DNA of 64,000 nt from Candidatus Rifleibacteriota bacterium (GCA_015232575.1 JADFZL010000008.1:186001-250000); one strand, 5' to 3'; shown: positions 44,096-53,837, counted from the stretch's first letter. The notes: generated from the sequence alone by a model not told the origin. Numbers and translations: made by a program.

Positions 44096-44329
44096 TCAGG
44101 CAGCCATTTTTCTGGCGGTAGCTTCGCGCAGGTCGACCTGACCTTGAGTAGCACTGAACAACATGTCGCGTGCTTTAGCCTGAACAAGCTCAAGACCGTT
44201 TGGCAAATCCAGAAGTTTGATATCTGGTCCAAGAAGGTCCTGGTAAGTGTCTTTAATGTACTGTATCATGCGAATTCTGAATTCGGCATCACTTTTAGAA
44301 TTGAAAAGAGGGGTATCGGGCAGAATCAT
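44096..44329 (-). CDS. Small cytosolic protein of unknown function
   Basis: 77 residues from ATG 44329, with GGAGG 8 bases upstream; the frame also runs to 44428, which lacks such a site. Sequence MILPDTPLFNSKSDAEFRIRM, IQYIKDTYQDLLG and AKARDMLFSATQG, no membrane segment or signal. It has a clear ribosome site and its own terminator, so expression is likely. I do not recognise it. Confidence 0.6.
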   Translation of the reverse strand: MILPDTPLFNSKSDAEFRIRMIQYIKDTYQDLLGPDIKLLDLPNGLELVQAKARDMLFSATQGQVDLREATARKMAA

Positions 44330-44439
44330 TTTTGCTTCCTCCATTATATATATAATTATTTGGTAAAAGGAACATCGGCAAAAAGAGGAAACATAATGAG
44401 GAAAAATTGCGCTTTTCCATTTGCACAATTTTTAGCATC

Positions 44440-44480
44440 AACGTACGGTTCACCTGCGAAGCCAGGTGCAACCGTATGTT
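44440..44480. repeat. Long imperfect palindrome
   Basis: Outer arms AACGTACGGTT/AACCGTATGTT (one G-U pair) and inner arms CACCTG/CAGGTG around the loop CGAAGC, with one bulged C. The stem is about 17 bp. It lies in a 548-base gap (44330-44877) that holds no gene I can support apart from an IS relic at its end. It may be a terminator, attachment site or mobile-element remnant. Confidence 0.55.
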
Positions 44481-44877
44481 TGGCAAGACTTTTAATAAAA
44501 AGCCATGTTATTCTATCTCAATAAGTCAGTATCCATAGGCTTCTTGTAATATCCTTCCCCGAGTATCAAGCCAAAATCAATCGTACAGGACAAATGTTTT
44601 TATCCAAGAGAGAAATTCAGCCAGACGAAGGATAAATCAGCCTCCGAAAATATCCACAATAATCATTAAGATTTTAAGTTATCGATGAATTCCTAAAAAA
44701 GCTCATCCAAAGCTTAATACCACCATCCTAACCTTTTATCACAATAAACTTTTCTTGCTATCTCTTCTGGCCTGAAACCATTGCTAGTCCAAACTCTTAA
44801 CAATAAAGTGCGGTGTCTTTCGATCACCAACGGATCTTCCCTTTTGCGAGAACAGTTCTTTCCTTGAGGAATACAAA

Positions 44878-45124
44878 ATGATGCTGAAATTACCTCATAC
44901 TGCTTTTATTGATTTGAATGAAAGCCATTGTAAGTGTTACCTATCAAAATAAGTTTAAAGTTTTCAAAGGATTAAGAGTTCTTGCTTTTGATGGTTCAAC
45001 GATCATCTTACCCAACAATGATGAAATCATTAATGAATTTGGATTAATTTCCTATAATGTTGATTCCAGCGGGAAATATTATGATAACTCAAAGTCTTAC
45101 GCCAGCATAGTTGTTGATTATTGA
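44878..45124 (+). pseudogene. Relic of an IS4-family transposase
   Basis: Two frames together give a recognisable piece of an IS4-type transposase. From 44878: MLKLPHTAFIDLNE, which then meets stop. From 44918 in another frame: YQNKFKVFKGLRVLAFDGST and IILPNNDEIINEFG, with the first catalytic Asp region (F-DGST). The frame stops at 45122-45124 before the rest of the DDE domain. So it is frameshifted and truncated at both ends. Weak similarity may extend upstream to about 44820. No inverted repeats or target duplication are seen. Confidence 0.7.
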
Positions 45125-45282
45125 AAAAATAAACAATTCGCCTGGGAAAAAAAATACAAAATGAGGAAGGTGGATCCGGGACAATGTTATGCACGGCATT
45201 GAATATTCAAAGTCATTGTCACATTTGGTTGTTTCGAGGCGTCATATTTAAAACCAAAACAATTTCAAGAGGGAGAAAAACT

Positions 45283-46218
45283 ATGAAAATCAGAAACCTG
45301 GTGTTATCAATAGCGATAGGTATGTATCTGGGGTTAGCGGGGAATGTCTTTGCCGGGCCATTTGACGAAGAAGAAACTGTAAAAGTCGAAGTTAAAATTC
45401 CAGAAAATACATTAGACTTGATTGATCGCTTGCATAAAGCCACAACTGTAGATGAGTACAAGTTGAACGTTCGATTTGTCCCCAAGGATCAGAGAGATGG
45501 TCTGTTGGTCGATGGTGTGCGTCTTGCAAAGAGCGTCGATGAAGTAATTGCTCTCGCAAGAGACACAAGTGGCGAAAGTCGAAGAATCATTCTCAGGGAA
45601 GGAGCGAAAGTTGGAAAAACAGCTCAGGACTTTATTAAATTGGCGGATTACGCTTATCGATATGGTGATGGCATGTTGGAATTCAGTGGGGTTAATGATG
45701 AAATTCTTTTAACAGGAGCAGAGAAAGTCACTTCAGTCACAGAAATTCTTACTCTTGCAAAAAAATCAAAAGGAGATACTGACCACGAAAAAATTCTTTT
45801 GTCTGGCGCCGGGAAAGCAAGAACTTTAAGTGAGTTCCTTGAACTTGCGTTCGCTGCCCGTTTTCCTGCTACACTGGATAGGATACTTGAAAGTGGCGCT
45901 GAAAAGTTGTCTTCGATTGCTGAAATAATTTTGCTTTCACAAAGAGCGACGACCGCAAAAATGCGTGACCACATTCTTTTAACAGGCGCCACCAAAGTCA
46001 AAAACGTCAGTGAAATAATCGATTTGGCAAAAGAATGTTCCGCTGTGTCGGATCGTCTGTTTAATCAGGACAACCATGATGAGATTATTCTTCTCGGAGC
46101 TGGCCGTCTTCCATCACTCTCTAGTCTGGATTGTGATCTCCTGGAGGCAGCCAGTTTCAAAAGGAAAACTATGGATAGTCTGAGGGAACTGGCCAGTCGT
46201 AGAAAGGTCGCGGGTTAA
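45283..46218 (+). CDS. Exported protein made of ~35-residue helical repeats, paralogue A
   Basis: 311 residues from ATG 45283 (GAGGGAG upstream); the frame extends further upstream without a site. Signal peptide ends near VFAGPF. The mature protein is built from tandem units of the form DxILL-x-G-A-x-K-x-(6)-EI-x-x-LA-x, for example DEILLTGAEKVTSVTEILTLAK, EKILLSGAGKARTLSEFLELAF and DHILLTGATKVKNVSEIIDLAK, repeated at least five times with 35-45 residue spacing. Alpha-helical solenoid is the likely fold. The protein at 46642 has the same repeats. Function unknown, likely periplasmic or secreted. Confidence 0.72.
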   Translation: MKIRNLVLSIAIGMYLGLAGNVFAGPFDEEETVKVEVKIPENTLDLIDRLHKATTVDEYKLNVRFVPKDQRDGLLVDGVRLAKSVDEVIALARDTSGESRRIILREGAKVGKTAQDFIKLADYAYRYGDGMLEFSGVNDEILLTGAEKVTSVTEILTLAKKSKGDTDHEKILLSGAGKARTLSEFLELAFAARFPATLDRILESGAEKLSSIAEIILLSQRATTAKMRDHILLTGATKVKNVSEIIDLAKECSAVSDRLFNQDNHDEIILLGAGRLPSLSSLDCDLLEAASFKRKTMDSLRELASRRKVAG

Positions 46219-46238
46219 CATTTCATTATCGACAAACG

Positions 46239-46270
46239 AAACGCCAGATAGAATTCTTTATCTGGCGTTT
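46239..46270 (+). terminator. Terminator after repeat protein A
   Basis: 12-bp perfect stem AAACGCCAGATA/TATCTGGCGTTT (46239-46250 with 46259-46270), followed by a short T-rich stretch (CCGTTTTC). Located 21 bases after the stop codon. Confidence 0.75.
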
Positions 46271-46299
46271 CCGTTTTCAGCGACATAATTTTAACCCCG

Positions 46300-46432
46300 T
46301 TGATAAACTACGAACGGGTAAGCAATTACAAAAGCATAATTGAAGAAGGCTATGTTCACGTTGATAAAACCTAGTGTATAAGGAAACTTGAAGAACGAAA
46401 CGAAAAATATAGACACTGGAGAAACTCACGCT
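46300..46432 (+). pseudogene. Relic of an AAA-ATPase-like/PD-(D/E)XK-type protein
   Basis: In one frame the sequence reads LINYERVSNYKSIIEEG, then YVHVDKT, a stop, and CIRKLEERNEKYRHW. This matches the N-terminus of the AAA-ATPase-like family (PF09820-type), which has the pattern FKKIIEEGYYYVDKT-x-YI-x-x-LEE and normally continues to an RPRRFGKS motif. The in-frame stop and loss of the rest show a decayed gene. Short match, so identification is tentative. Confidence 0.4.
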
Positions 46433-46641
46433 AGTACGTTTATCTTTATATTTCAAGGCGTAATCCCCCCAGGTTTATTTATTTAAGCAGTCAACCGGAA
46501 TTTGTACCCTGGAGCCTTGCAGTAAATATTTTCAGTAAAAGAATCCCGTAATTTTTAAAATTCTGTCACAAACTAAAAAGTCATCTCGTCTTTTATACGA
46601 AGTCGCTTAGAAAATGAAAAATTAACAAAAGGAGTTTCAAA

Positions 46642-47439
46642 ATGAAAAGAATGTTTCTTATGTTGGTTATCGGTCTTTTGTTGGTTGGCGCTCAGGGCAA
46701 TGCAACGCCTTTCTCAGAAGATGGAAATGCGGCATTGACAACTATGTTGCAAAGTAATGGCGCATCTGAAGAAAAAGGGGTTCAGGGTATAATCAAAGAA
46801 ATCAATGGAGTTTGGGCAATTGATGTGAACCGTCAGGCCAAAATCAATAAGCTTGCTTTGGATGGTATAAAACAGGCAAAAACGGTTGACGAAATGATTG
46901 CCTTGGCCCAAACTCCCGTGGATTCTGAAACAAGAGACCAAATGTTGCTTACCGCAGTCGCAAAGGTTAACAATGTTTCGTCGGTGATTAAGCTTGCTGG
47001 TTTAACAAAGAGCAATATCGAGGGCACAAAAGATAAAATCCTGTTGGAAGGTGTAAAATCTGCAAAAACCAGTAAAGACGTCTTTGATCTTGCAAAAGAG
47101 ACATTTTTTGTAGATGGAAGCGACGATATAATTGTCAAAGGTAGCGCAACAGCTAAGACCGTTTCTGAGATAATGCCCATGGCGCTTGAAATTCATAACT
47201 TTAAGAAAAGAGATGTTGTGCTTGTCCAGGGCGCGAAGTTAGCCAAAGACGGGCGTGAGATCATGTGGCTGGTTTCCGCTTTGAATGATAGAAGTCTTTG
47301 TGGCAGTACAGTATTGGAAAATCTTTCCCGAGTTAAACACAGCTCTGAAATTGATTTGCTTATCCCCTGGGCTTTTGAAGATTCAACAAAAGATATATTA
47401 CGAGAATACAAAAAAACATTACAACAGAAAGGTTCGTAA
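46642..47439 (+). CDS. Exported protein made of ~35-residue helical repeats, paralogue B
   Basis: 265 residues. Signal peptide (LMLVIGLLLVGAQGNATPF). The repeats match paralogue A: KINKLALDGIKQAKTVDEMI, DKILLEGVKSAKTSKDVFDLA, DDIIVKGSATAKTVSEIMPMA and DVVLVQGAKLAKDGREIMWL. Both proteins share the (A/G)-x-PF-x-E(E/D) start of the mature chain, so they derive from one ancestor. AAAGGAG lies before the ATG. A 423-base gap separates it from paralogue A; it holds the relic at 46300. Confidence 0.72.
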   Translation: MKRMFLMLVIGLLLVGAQGNATPFSEDGNAALTTMLQSNGASEEKGVQGIIKEINGVWAIDVNRQAKINKLALDGIKQAKTVDEMIALAQTPVDSETRDQMLLTAVAKVNNVSSVIKLAGLTKSNIEGTKDKILLEGVKSAKTSKDVFDLAKETFFVDGSDDIIVKGSATAKTVSEIMPMALEIHNFKKRDVVLVQGAKLAKDGREIMWLVSALNDRSLCGSTVLENLSRVKHSSEIDLLIPWAFEDSTKDILREYKKTLQQKGS

Positions 47440-47457
47440 AATAAAATAGAAACCCGT

Positions 47458-47490
47458 CACAAGCCCGAAAAAATGGTTTTCGGGCTTGTG
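47458..47490 (+). terminator. Terminator after repeat protein B
   Basis: 14-bp perfect stem CACAAGCCCGAAAA/TTTTCGGGCTTGTG with a 5-base loop, 19 bases after the stop codon. The T-run is embedded in the stem arm. Confidence 0.75.
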
Positions 47491-47648
47491 CTTTATAACC
47501 AGTATTTAATCTCAGACTTCAGCTTATTGTACAACAAGTGCAAAAAGAACCACCGCTGATTTCATTCTGCGAAGACATTTTTTACAAATGCAATTTTGTA
47601 AGCGTCAAAAGAGCCCCAGCTATTTATTTGTTTCAGAATATGATAGCG

Positions 47649-47686
47649 AAAAAAGTGCGCCAGTTTTTGTTCTGGCGCACTTTTTT
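47649..47686. terminator. Strong bidirectional terminator-like hairpin
   Basis: 15-bp perfect stem AAAAAAGTGCGCCAG/CTGGCGCACTTTTTT with an 8-base loop, giving a T-run on both strands. It lies in the 521-base gap (47440-47960) between repeat protein B and higA. It could terminate higBA on the minus strand, 275 bases beyond higA. I see no gene in the rest of this gap. Confidence 0.7.
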
Positions 47687-47960
47687 GAGAATTTGAGTTT
47701 TATGCTGACTCAAGTTTAAAAAATGAACCCACCAAGTCGAATTATACGGGACAACAAGTTATTAGATAGTTTTTCCAATATTTCCATATACCAAAAGTGG
47801 TGCTCAAAATTTCAGTATAAATCTGCCGAAAAACCACACCCTTTCATGTCTTAATCAATACGAACAAATTTCAAACTCAAAAAACTTTTGGTATACTATT
47901 ACCACTGCAAAGTTACAACCTACAATTTTTGATGTATTAATTGGCTTTGAAAGAGAATAT

Positions 47961-48278
47961 TCAAGCGTGAACTAAGTTTGGCAATCTCTTGATCTTCTTA
48001 ATTTCCTGGGCAGTGACTGAATGGGTAACACGATATAAATCCCATGCCAATTGTAAATTAAGCCAAAACTGGGCATTCATGCCGAAAAGTCTCTCTAAAC
48101 GAAGAGCTGTATCGGGTGTTATCCCACGCTTCTTATTGATCAGTTCATTAACTCGAGGATATGAAACCCCAAGTTTTTCAGCTAATTCACTCTGTGTCAT
48201 TTTCAGAGGTTTAAGAAACTCTTCTAATAGCATTTCGCCAGGATGTGTAGGTGAACCATTTTTAGGTATCCGGATCAT
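47961..48278 (-). CDS. higA: HigA-type antitoxin (XRE family)
   Basis: 105 residues from ATG 48278 (G-rich Shine-Dalgarno upstream). Typical HigA layout: N-terminal PTHPGEMLLEEFL, then the helix-turn-helix MTQSELAEKLGVSYPRVNELINKK with a GITPDTALRLERLFG block and MNAQFWLNLQ. It binds and neutralises the toxin and represses its own operon. It lies 17 bases downstream of the toxin gene, the reverse of classical antitoxin-first order, as normal for higBA. Confidence 0.93.
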   Translation of the reverse strand: MIRIPKNGSPTHPGEMLLEEFLKPLKMTQSELAEKLGVSYPRVNELINKKRGITPDTALRLERLFGMNAQFWLNLQLAWDLYRVTHSVTAQEIKKIKRLPNLVHA

Positions 48279-48295
48279 TTGTTCCACCCCCCTAT

Positions 48296-48589
48296 TCAGT
48301 GATAATCTACAATTTCTACGTCTTGAGCGCCATCGTCGGTCCAAACAAAACAAACTCGAAACTGATCATTAATTATTATGCTGTGCTGGCCATTGCGATC
48401 ATTCTTAAGGGATTCCAAAAAGTTTCCTGGTGGAATTTTAAGCGAATCTAAAGAATCAACCGCATTAAGTTGATCTAGTTTTCGCTGTGCCACCCGCCAA
48501 ATTCGCTGTGGACAGACTCGACATGCCTCTTTTGTGTTCATTCTGTCGAATATATCCTCTGTACCCTTATTTAGGAATGATTTAATCAC
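48296..48589 (-). CDS. higB: HigB-type toxin (RelE superfamily mRNA endonuclease)
   Basis: 97 residues. GTG start with AAAGGA 6 bases upstream. Core motifs of the HigB/plasmid-maintenance family: IWRVAQRKLDQLNAV, LDSLKIPPGNFLESLKND, GQHSIIINDQFRVCFVW and a final VEIVDYH. It cleaves mRNA on the ribosome when free of HigA. The toxin precedes the antitoxin in one operon. Confidence 0.93.
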   Translation of the reverse strand: MIKSFLNKGTEDIFDRMNTKEACRVCPQRIWRVAQRKLDQLNAVDSLDSLKIPPGNFLESLKNDRNGQHSIIINDQFRVCFVWTDDGAQDVEIVDYH

Positions 48590-48628
48590 AAATTTCCTTT
48601 AGCTGTATTTAATATCATCTCTGGATTA

Positions 48629-48657
48629 ATTATAATGGATAACGTTATACAAAGCAA
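48629..48657 (-). promoter_or_regulatory. higBA promoter with embedded palindrome
   Basis: On the minus strand TTGCTT (48657-48652), 17-base spacer, TATAAT (48634-48629), ending about 40 bases upstream of the higB start. The spacer contains the perfect palindrome ATAACGTTAT (48639-48648), the right type and place for a HigA operator giving autorepression. Confidence 0.65.
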
Positions 48658-49348
48658 CAAAATTACAGGCTACCCATTTTCATAGTCAGCGTTTTCCGTC
48701 ATAATTATAGAATTTGAAACAAAATTCCTCCAAGATATTTAGCCCAAATGCCTTCCCAAGATAAATCCTGATATTCTATCCATCAATGAAAATCCCAACA
48801 TAACAATGTCCATTTTCTGATGACCAACAAATTCATTATCCAATAAGGGCCCTCATCTTGAATATGCAACCCTAGAAAATCAGCTATTCAATCCATCCCA
48901 GCTCAATCTTGTGCATTTGAAACAGAGATTTGCTTCGAAAAAACTCTGATTGCATAGCCCAACGAGTTACTGTGTTGTATATGACTATCTTCCCGGAAAT
49001 TTTTGCGAGAGGAGAAATACTTTTTGGAACAGTAAAAGCCGGTTGGTTATCAAACACAACTTCCCTCACTTTAAAAACAAATTCTATCGCCACAGATAGC
49101 ACAAAAAGAAATTTTTGTTGAATAGCATCCCTGCTTTGGGAAATAATCATATCTGGTGACATTGAGGCTAGTCATACCTGATGAATTGAAACGTTAATTT
49201 CTGGAACTTTTGACGAAAAAAGTGATTCCACAAAAATTTCTCTGTTGTTTTACTATCAAGAGAAACCCATCTTCCGTTTGATATTGCTATTAGATGCACA
49301 TAGCGACAAAGATATTTCACCAAGCATTATTGAATAGACACAAAAAAG
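48658..49348. other. Long gene-poor region
   Basis: About 690 bases between the higBA promoter and the V-ATPase promoter. The only open frame of size is on the minus strand at 48884-49162 (92 codons, with AFTVPKSISPLAKISG), which has no good ribosome site and no family I recognise. It is followed by more short coding-like pieces in other frames, so the stretch could be a decayed gene. I cannot support a functional gene. Confidence 0.45.
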
Positions 49349-49377
49349 TTGTGAAAAAAAGTTTAATGTGATATTAT
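49349..49377 (+). promoter_or_regulatory. Putative promoter of the V-ATPase operon
   Basis: TTGTGA at 49349-49354 and TATTAT at 49372-49377 separated by 17 bases, 58 bases upstream of the first ATG. Confidence 0.5.
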
Positions 49378-49435
49378 TTCCAGCGAAATAAGCAGGTGTG
49401 TGAATCATTGATAAAATTAACCTGGAGAAGTAATT

Positions 49436-50038
49436 ATGCAGATGGATGTAGCCACTTTCGCAAAGCAGATAAAACAGGATGGAATAGACGCCGCACGGCA
49501 GGAAGCTGAGAAAATTATTGAAACAGCCAGATTTCAGGCAGGAAAAATAGAAGCCGAAGCTCGTGAAAAATGTGCAAAGTGGGAAAAAGATTCCGCTGAA
49601 CGTATTGCCCTTCAGAAAGCCAAATCAGAATCAGAACTGAAGCTTGCAGTAAGAGACCTGACTCTGGTAGTGAAAAAGCGGGTTGAAGATATTGCCCTTT
49701 TTCTCCTTGAGAAAAAATCCGGAGAATCCCTCTCTACAGAAGATGTCGTACGAACAGGAATCAAAGAGATTATTTCAAACTTTAAATCGGGTCAGACCTG
49801 GGAACTCGCACTGGGAAAAACCCTCGGGCAGAAACTCGCAAAAGCAGCCGTAGACAATCTTTTCAAAACCGAAGAAGCGAAACTCCTGCTTGTCGAAAGC
49901 CTGAAAAAAGAAGGATTCGCAATTTCCCTGAAGGGAAGCAATCAGACAATTGAGCTCACCCAGGATTCAGTAATTGAATGCTTCAGACGTCTTTTATCGC
50001 CGGAATTAAGTAAAATCGTCGATCAGTCTATTAAGTAG
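49436..50038 (+). CDS. atpE: V-type ATPase subunit E (peripheral stalk)
   Basis: 200 residues. N-terminal long helix with regular Ala/Glu/Lys heptads (ARQEAEKIIETARFQAGKIEAEAREK), followed by a globular C-terminal domain. This is the standard shape of the V/A-type E subunit, which forms the peripheral stalk. It is the first gene of the operon; GGAG lies upstream of the ATG. The 15-base gap to the next gene supports cotranscription. Confidence 0.85.
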   Translation: MQMDVATFAKQIKQDGIDAARQEAEKIIETARFQAGKIEAEAREKCAKWEKDSAERIALQKAKSESELKLAVRDLTLVVKKRVEDIALFLLEKKSGESLSTEDVVRTGIKEIISNFKSGQTWELALGKTLGQKLAKAAVDNLFKTEEAKLLLVESLKKEGFAISLKGSNQTIELTQDSVIECFRRLLSPELSKIVDQSIK

Positions 50039-50053
50039 CAGCAGCCAAGTGTA

Positions 50054-50752
50054 ATGTTACATTATCAGTTTATTCTTACATTTCTACCTCCACTCCCGGA
50101 AACAGGCGGAATTCCGCCAATAACTTTCAGGGAAATCCTTGACAAAGTTCGTGCAGAAGAATGTCAACCTGCCGAACAGCTTGTAATGTGCATGCTATGC
50201 GAGGAGGAGCTTTTTGAAATACTGCGATTAAGGTTCAAAAAGTCAATGTCTGCAGGACATTCTAATTCGGCACCTGTTTCGACGACAGACAATACTGAAA
50301 CACCCGATTGTATTTTTGATTCCCTGAAGGCAATTCTGGCTACTGACAGCTCAGATGTTTCGGAAGAAGAATTTTACGATTCTCTCTGGCGAACATATTT
50401 TGCAGAGCTGGTTAAAATTGGCAAAAATTGTCGTTCGCCACTTATGAATTCATTCGCAGACTGGGAAAGCAACCTAAGAGAATCTCTTGCAATCGCCAGA
50501 AAGACCGGCGTAGTTCAAGATGACGAATTTAAATCTGTCATTTCAGAATGGCACAACTCCCCGGATCCGATGACTGCAGAGAAAGCTCTCGACTCTGCCA
50601 GATGGAATTTTATTCAGAGCAATCACGAACACTATGCTTTTTCAGCAGATGAGTTTACCGCATATCTGTTGAAACTGCGATCAATAAATCGTTATCATCG
50701 CCTCGATTCCAAGCGCGGCAGAGAGATACTTCAGGAGGTAGCAAGCCTGTGA
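50054..50752 (+). CDS. V-ATPase operon protein, DUF2764-like
   Basis: 232 residues. Starts with HYQFILTFLPPLPETGGIPPITF, a helical core (EQLVMCMLCEEELFEILRLR) and a C-terminal block ending [16 protein letters not shown]. Its place between subunits E and A, its size and the LPPL-like start fit the DUF2764 proteins of spirochaete and chlamydial V-ATPase operons. Those operons lack an obvious subunit C, so this protein may fill that role (inference). Overlaps the A gene by 4 bases (GTGA). Confidence 0.7.
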   Translation: MLHYQFILTFLPPLPETGGIPPITFREILDKVRAEECQPAEQLVMCMLCEEELFEILRLRFKKSMSAGHSNSAPVSTTDNTETPDCIFDSLKAILATDSSDVSEEEFYDSLWRTYFAELVKIGKNCRSPLMNSFADWESNLRESLAIARKTGVVQDDEFKSVISEWHNSPDPMTAEKALDSARWNFIQSNHEHYAFSADEFTAYLLKLRSINRYHRLDSKRGREILQEVASL

Positions 50753-52485
50753 GCGTTTCAGGAAAAATAGTTACAGTTTACGGAAATATGGTAACAGCCG
50801 AATTTCAAGGCTCGGTTAAGCAGAATGCAATTGCTTTCTGCAAGCGTTCAGACGGTGTAAAACTTATGTCTGAAATAATCCGGGTAAGAGGCAACAAAAT
50901 CGAAGCTCAGGTCTTTGAGTCAACACGCGGTCTAAAAGTTGGCGACAGCGTCGAGATCATGGATGAACTCCTGTCTCTTGAACTCGGGCCAGGCTTGCTT
51001 GGTCAGATTTATGACGGGTTGCAAAACCCACTGGTACTTTTGGCTGAAAAAGTCGGAAAGTTTCTTGAGCCGGGCGAATTTCTTCCCGGTCTGGAACGCT
51101 CAAAAAAATGGAAATTTACTCCAGTTGCAAAACCCGGAGACACAGTAACTGCTGCTTCGAATCTGGGAAAAGTTACTGAAGGAATTTTCGATCATTTCAT
51201 TATGGCTCCTTTTAATCTCCGTAATGAATGGAAGGTCATTGAAGTAGCTTCCCCCGGAGACTACACAGTAGACCACAAAATCGCAACCATTGAAAGAGAA
51301 GGCGTCAAAATACCTGTAACCATGGTTCAGAAATGGCCTGTCAGAATTCCGCTTTCTATTATCAAAGAACGCATGTTACCGCAGACTCCAATGGTTACAA
51401 AACAAAGAATTATTGATACTTTCTTCCCTGTAATGCTCGGTGGAACATATTGCATCCCCGGACCATTCGGCGCAGGAAAAACTGTTCTTCAGCAGATAAC
51501 CAGCAGACACGCTGAAATCGACATAGTCATTGTTGCAGCCTGCGGTGAACGCGCCGGCGAAGTCGTTGAAACACTGCGCGAATTTCCGCATTTGAGTGAT
51601 CCGAGAACCGGCAAAACACTCATGGAACGAACTATTATCATCTGCAATACTTCTTCAATGCCGGTCGCTGCACGTGAATCCTCGGTTTACACAGCTGTTA
51701 CAATCGGTGAATATTATCGTCAGCAGGGACTCAACGTCCTCATGCTTGCCGATTCAACTTCAAGATGGGCACAGGCGCTTCGTGAAATGAGCGGCCGTCT
51801 TGAGGAAATTCCTGGTGAAGAAGCCTTCCCGGCTTATCTTGAAAGCTCGATAGCCAGATTCTACGAACGCGCCGGAATTGTAAAGCTTAACGATGGAAGA
51901 ATCGCATCTCTTACAATCGGCGGAACGGTAAGTCCGGCGGGTGGAAACTTCGAAGAACCTGTCACGCAAAGTACGCTGAAAGTCGTTGGCTCGTTCCTTG
52001 GACTTTCCTACAGCAGATCTTATGCAAGACGTTTCCCGGCAATTGATCCGCTGGAGTCCTGGTCTAAATACCGCGGGTTTTTAGATCCGGAAAAAGTTCA
52101 GTGGGCGCATTCATTCCTTAAACGCGGGCGCTCTGTAAATGAAATGATGCAGGTCGTAGGCGAAGAAGGAACTTCCATGGATGATTTCGTCGTATATCAG
52201 AAATCTGAGTTTCTTGATGCCGTATACTTGCAGCAGAACTCATTTGATGATGTAGACGCAGCATGCCCTATTGAAAGACAGAGAGAACTTTTCTCGAAGA
52301 TTTCCAAAGTACTGAATGCCCGCTTCAACTTTACAGAAAAAGAAAATGCCCGCACTTTCTTTTTTGATATTACCGAGAAATTCAAGAACTGGAACTATTC
52401 CCCATGGAAAAGCCCTGAAATGATAAAGATTGATGACTCAATTAGCCATGTCATTAAATCTGCGGAGATAGTTGAAAATGCGTAA
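50749..52485 (+). CDS. atpA: V-type ATPase catalytic subunit A
   Basis: 578 residues. GTG start overlapping the previous stop. N-terminal beta-barrel, then the A-type insertion, Walker A GPFGAGKT (238-245), catalytic GERAGEV region (CGERAGE), [24 protein letters not shown] and [12 protein letters not shown]. It hydrolyses or makes ATP in the rotary head with subunit B. The sequence retains all catalytic residues. Confidence 0.97.
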   Translation: MSVSGKIVTVYGNMVTAEFQGSVKQNAIAFCKRSDGVKLMSEIIRVRGNKIEAQVFESTRGLKVGDSVEIMDELLSLELGPGLLGQIYDGLQNPLVLLAEKVGKFLEPGEFLPGLERSKKWKFTPVAKPGDTVTAASNLGKVTEGIFDHFIMAPFNLRNEWKVIEVASPGDYTVDHKIATIEREGVKIPVTMVQKWPVRIPLSIIKERMLPQTPMVTKQRIIDTFFPVMLGGTYCIPGPFGAGKTVLQQITSRHAEIDIVIVAACGERAGEVVETLREFPHLSDPRTGKTLMERTIIICNTSSMPVAARESSVYTAVTIGEYYRQQGLNVLMLADSTSRWAQALREMSGRLEEIPGEEAFPAYLESSIARFYERAGIVKLNDGRIASLTIGGTVSPAGGNFEEPVTQSTLKVVGSFLGLSYSRSYARRFPAIDPLESWSKYRGFLDPEKVQWAHSFLKRGRSVNEMMQVVGEEGTSMDDFVVYQKSEFLDAVYLQQNSFDDVDAACPIERQRELFSKISKVLNARFNFTEKENARTFFFDITEKFKNWNYSPWKSPEMIKIDDSISHVIKSAEIVENA

Positions 52486-53785
52486 ATTTTACACCAGAAT
52501 AGAAAAAATTGCCGGAAACGTTGCAGTTGTAAAAGCCCTTGACGTCGGATATGAAGAACTGGCCATGATCGAAGGTGATTGGGGTTCTTCCCTGGGACAG
52601 GTCATCAAGGTCTCCGGAGAAGAAGTCTCTTTACAGGTTTTTGCCGGAACTCGCGGAATGTGCACTGGTGACAAAGTTACTTTTCTGGGTTCATCAATGA
52701 AATTCAGTTTTTCGGAAAACCTTTTCGGAAGAATATTCAACGGAGCAGGCCAGCCCCGCGATGGAAAAACTCTTCTTACTGACAACATGGTAGAAATCGG
52801 TGGCCCGGCTGTTAATCCGGCTGTCAGATTGATGCCCCACAGAATGATACGTACAAACATTCCGATGATTGACGTCTTCAATACCCTTGTTGAAGGGCAG
52901 AAGCTCCCTATTTTCTCTATTCCCGGCGAACCATTCAACGAACTTCTCGCAAGAATAGCCCTTCAGGCTGAAGCAGAAGTCATTATATTCGGCGGAATGG
53001 GATTGAAATACGACGATTATCTCTTCTTCAAAAATACTCTCGAAGAAGGCGGTGTAATGCCCCGCTCAATCATGTTCACGCATACAGCATCTGATCCGGT
53101 TGTTGAGTGTCTTCTTACACCAGATATTGCGCTTACTGTTGCTGAAAAGTTTGCTGTTCAGGGAAAGAAAGTACTTGTTCTTCTGACCGACATGACAAAC
53201 TTTGCAAACGCTCTTAAAGAAATATCTATTACCATGGAACAGATTCCTTCAAATCGTGGATATCCTGGCGATCTCTATTCTCAGCTTGCTTCAAGATATG
53301 AGAAAGCAGTCGTTTTTGACAACGGCGGCTCAATTACTACAATGGCAGTTACGACAATGCCAGGTGATGACGTCACACATCCTGTACCAGATAACACCGG
53401 ATACATCACAGAAGGTCAGTTCTATCTCAAAGGCGGATGCATTGAACCGTTCGGTTCACTTTCACGATTAAAACAGCTTGTAAACTCGAAAACCCGCGAT
53501 GACCACCGTGCCATCATGGACGGATGCATTCAGCTTTATGCAAAGTGCAGAGAATCTCGCGAAAAACGTGCCATGGGTTTTGAAATGTCAGCCTGGGATA
53601 AAAAGCTGGTTGTTTACGGAGAAAAATTCGAGAAGCATCTTATGCAGCTTTCAATAAATATTTCCCTCGAACATGGGCTTGATCTCTGCTGGAAGATTCT
53701 CTCCGAGTGTTTCGACTCAAGAGAAACAGGTATCAGAAGCAGCCTTGTAGAGAAATTCTGGCCTGTGTCGCATGATTTGCGCTGA
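52478..53785 (+). CDS. atpB: V-type ATPase non-catalytic subunit B
   Basis: 435 residues from ATG 52478, overlapping the end of the A gene by 8 bases. Typical B features: degenerate P-loop region [64 protein letters not shown]. It forms the hexameric head with subunit A. GGAG lies 10 bases upstream. Confidence 0.97.
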   Translation: MRKFYTRIEKIAGNVAVVKALDVGYEELAMIEGDWGSSLGQVIKVSGEEVSLQVFAGTRGMCTGDKVTFLGSSMKFSFSENLFGRIFNGAGQPRDGKTLLTDNMVEIGGPAVNPAVRLMPHRMIRTNIPMIDVFNTLVEGQKLPIFSIPGEPFNELLARIALQAEAEVIIFGGMGLKYDDYLFFKNTLEEGGVMPRSIMFTHTASDPVVECLLTPDIALTVAEKFAVQGKKVLVLLTDMTNFANALKEISITMEQIPSNRGYPGDLYSQLASRYEKAVVFDNGGSITTMAVTTMPGDDVTHPVPDNTGYITEGQFYLKGGCIEPFGSLSRLKQLVNSKTRDDHRAIMDGCIQLYAKCRESREKRAMGFEMSAWDKKLVVYGEKFEKHLMQLSINISLEHGLDLCWKILSECFDSRETGIRSSLVEKFWPVSHDLR

Positions 53786-53837
53786 TTTAAAGAAGATATT
53801 TATAGTAAATTGAATCTAAATTAAAGTTGCGTGTAAA

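Noticed and set aside
44440..44480. Group II intron domain V (GTACGGTTC present)
   Set aside because: The order of the arms does not match domain V, and there is no intron ORF nearby.
48884..49162. Minus-strand 92-codon frame
   Set aside because: No good ribosome site or recognisable family; kept only as a possible decayed gene.
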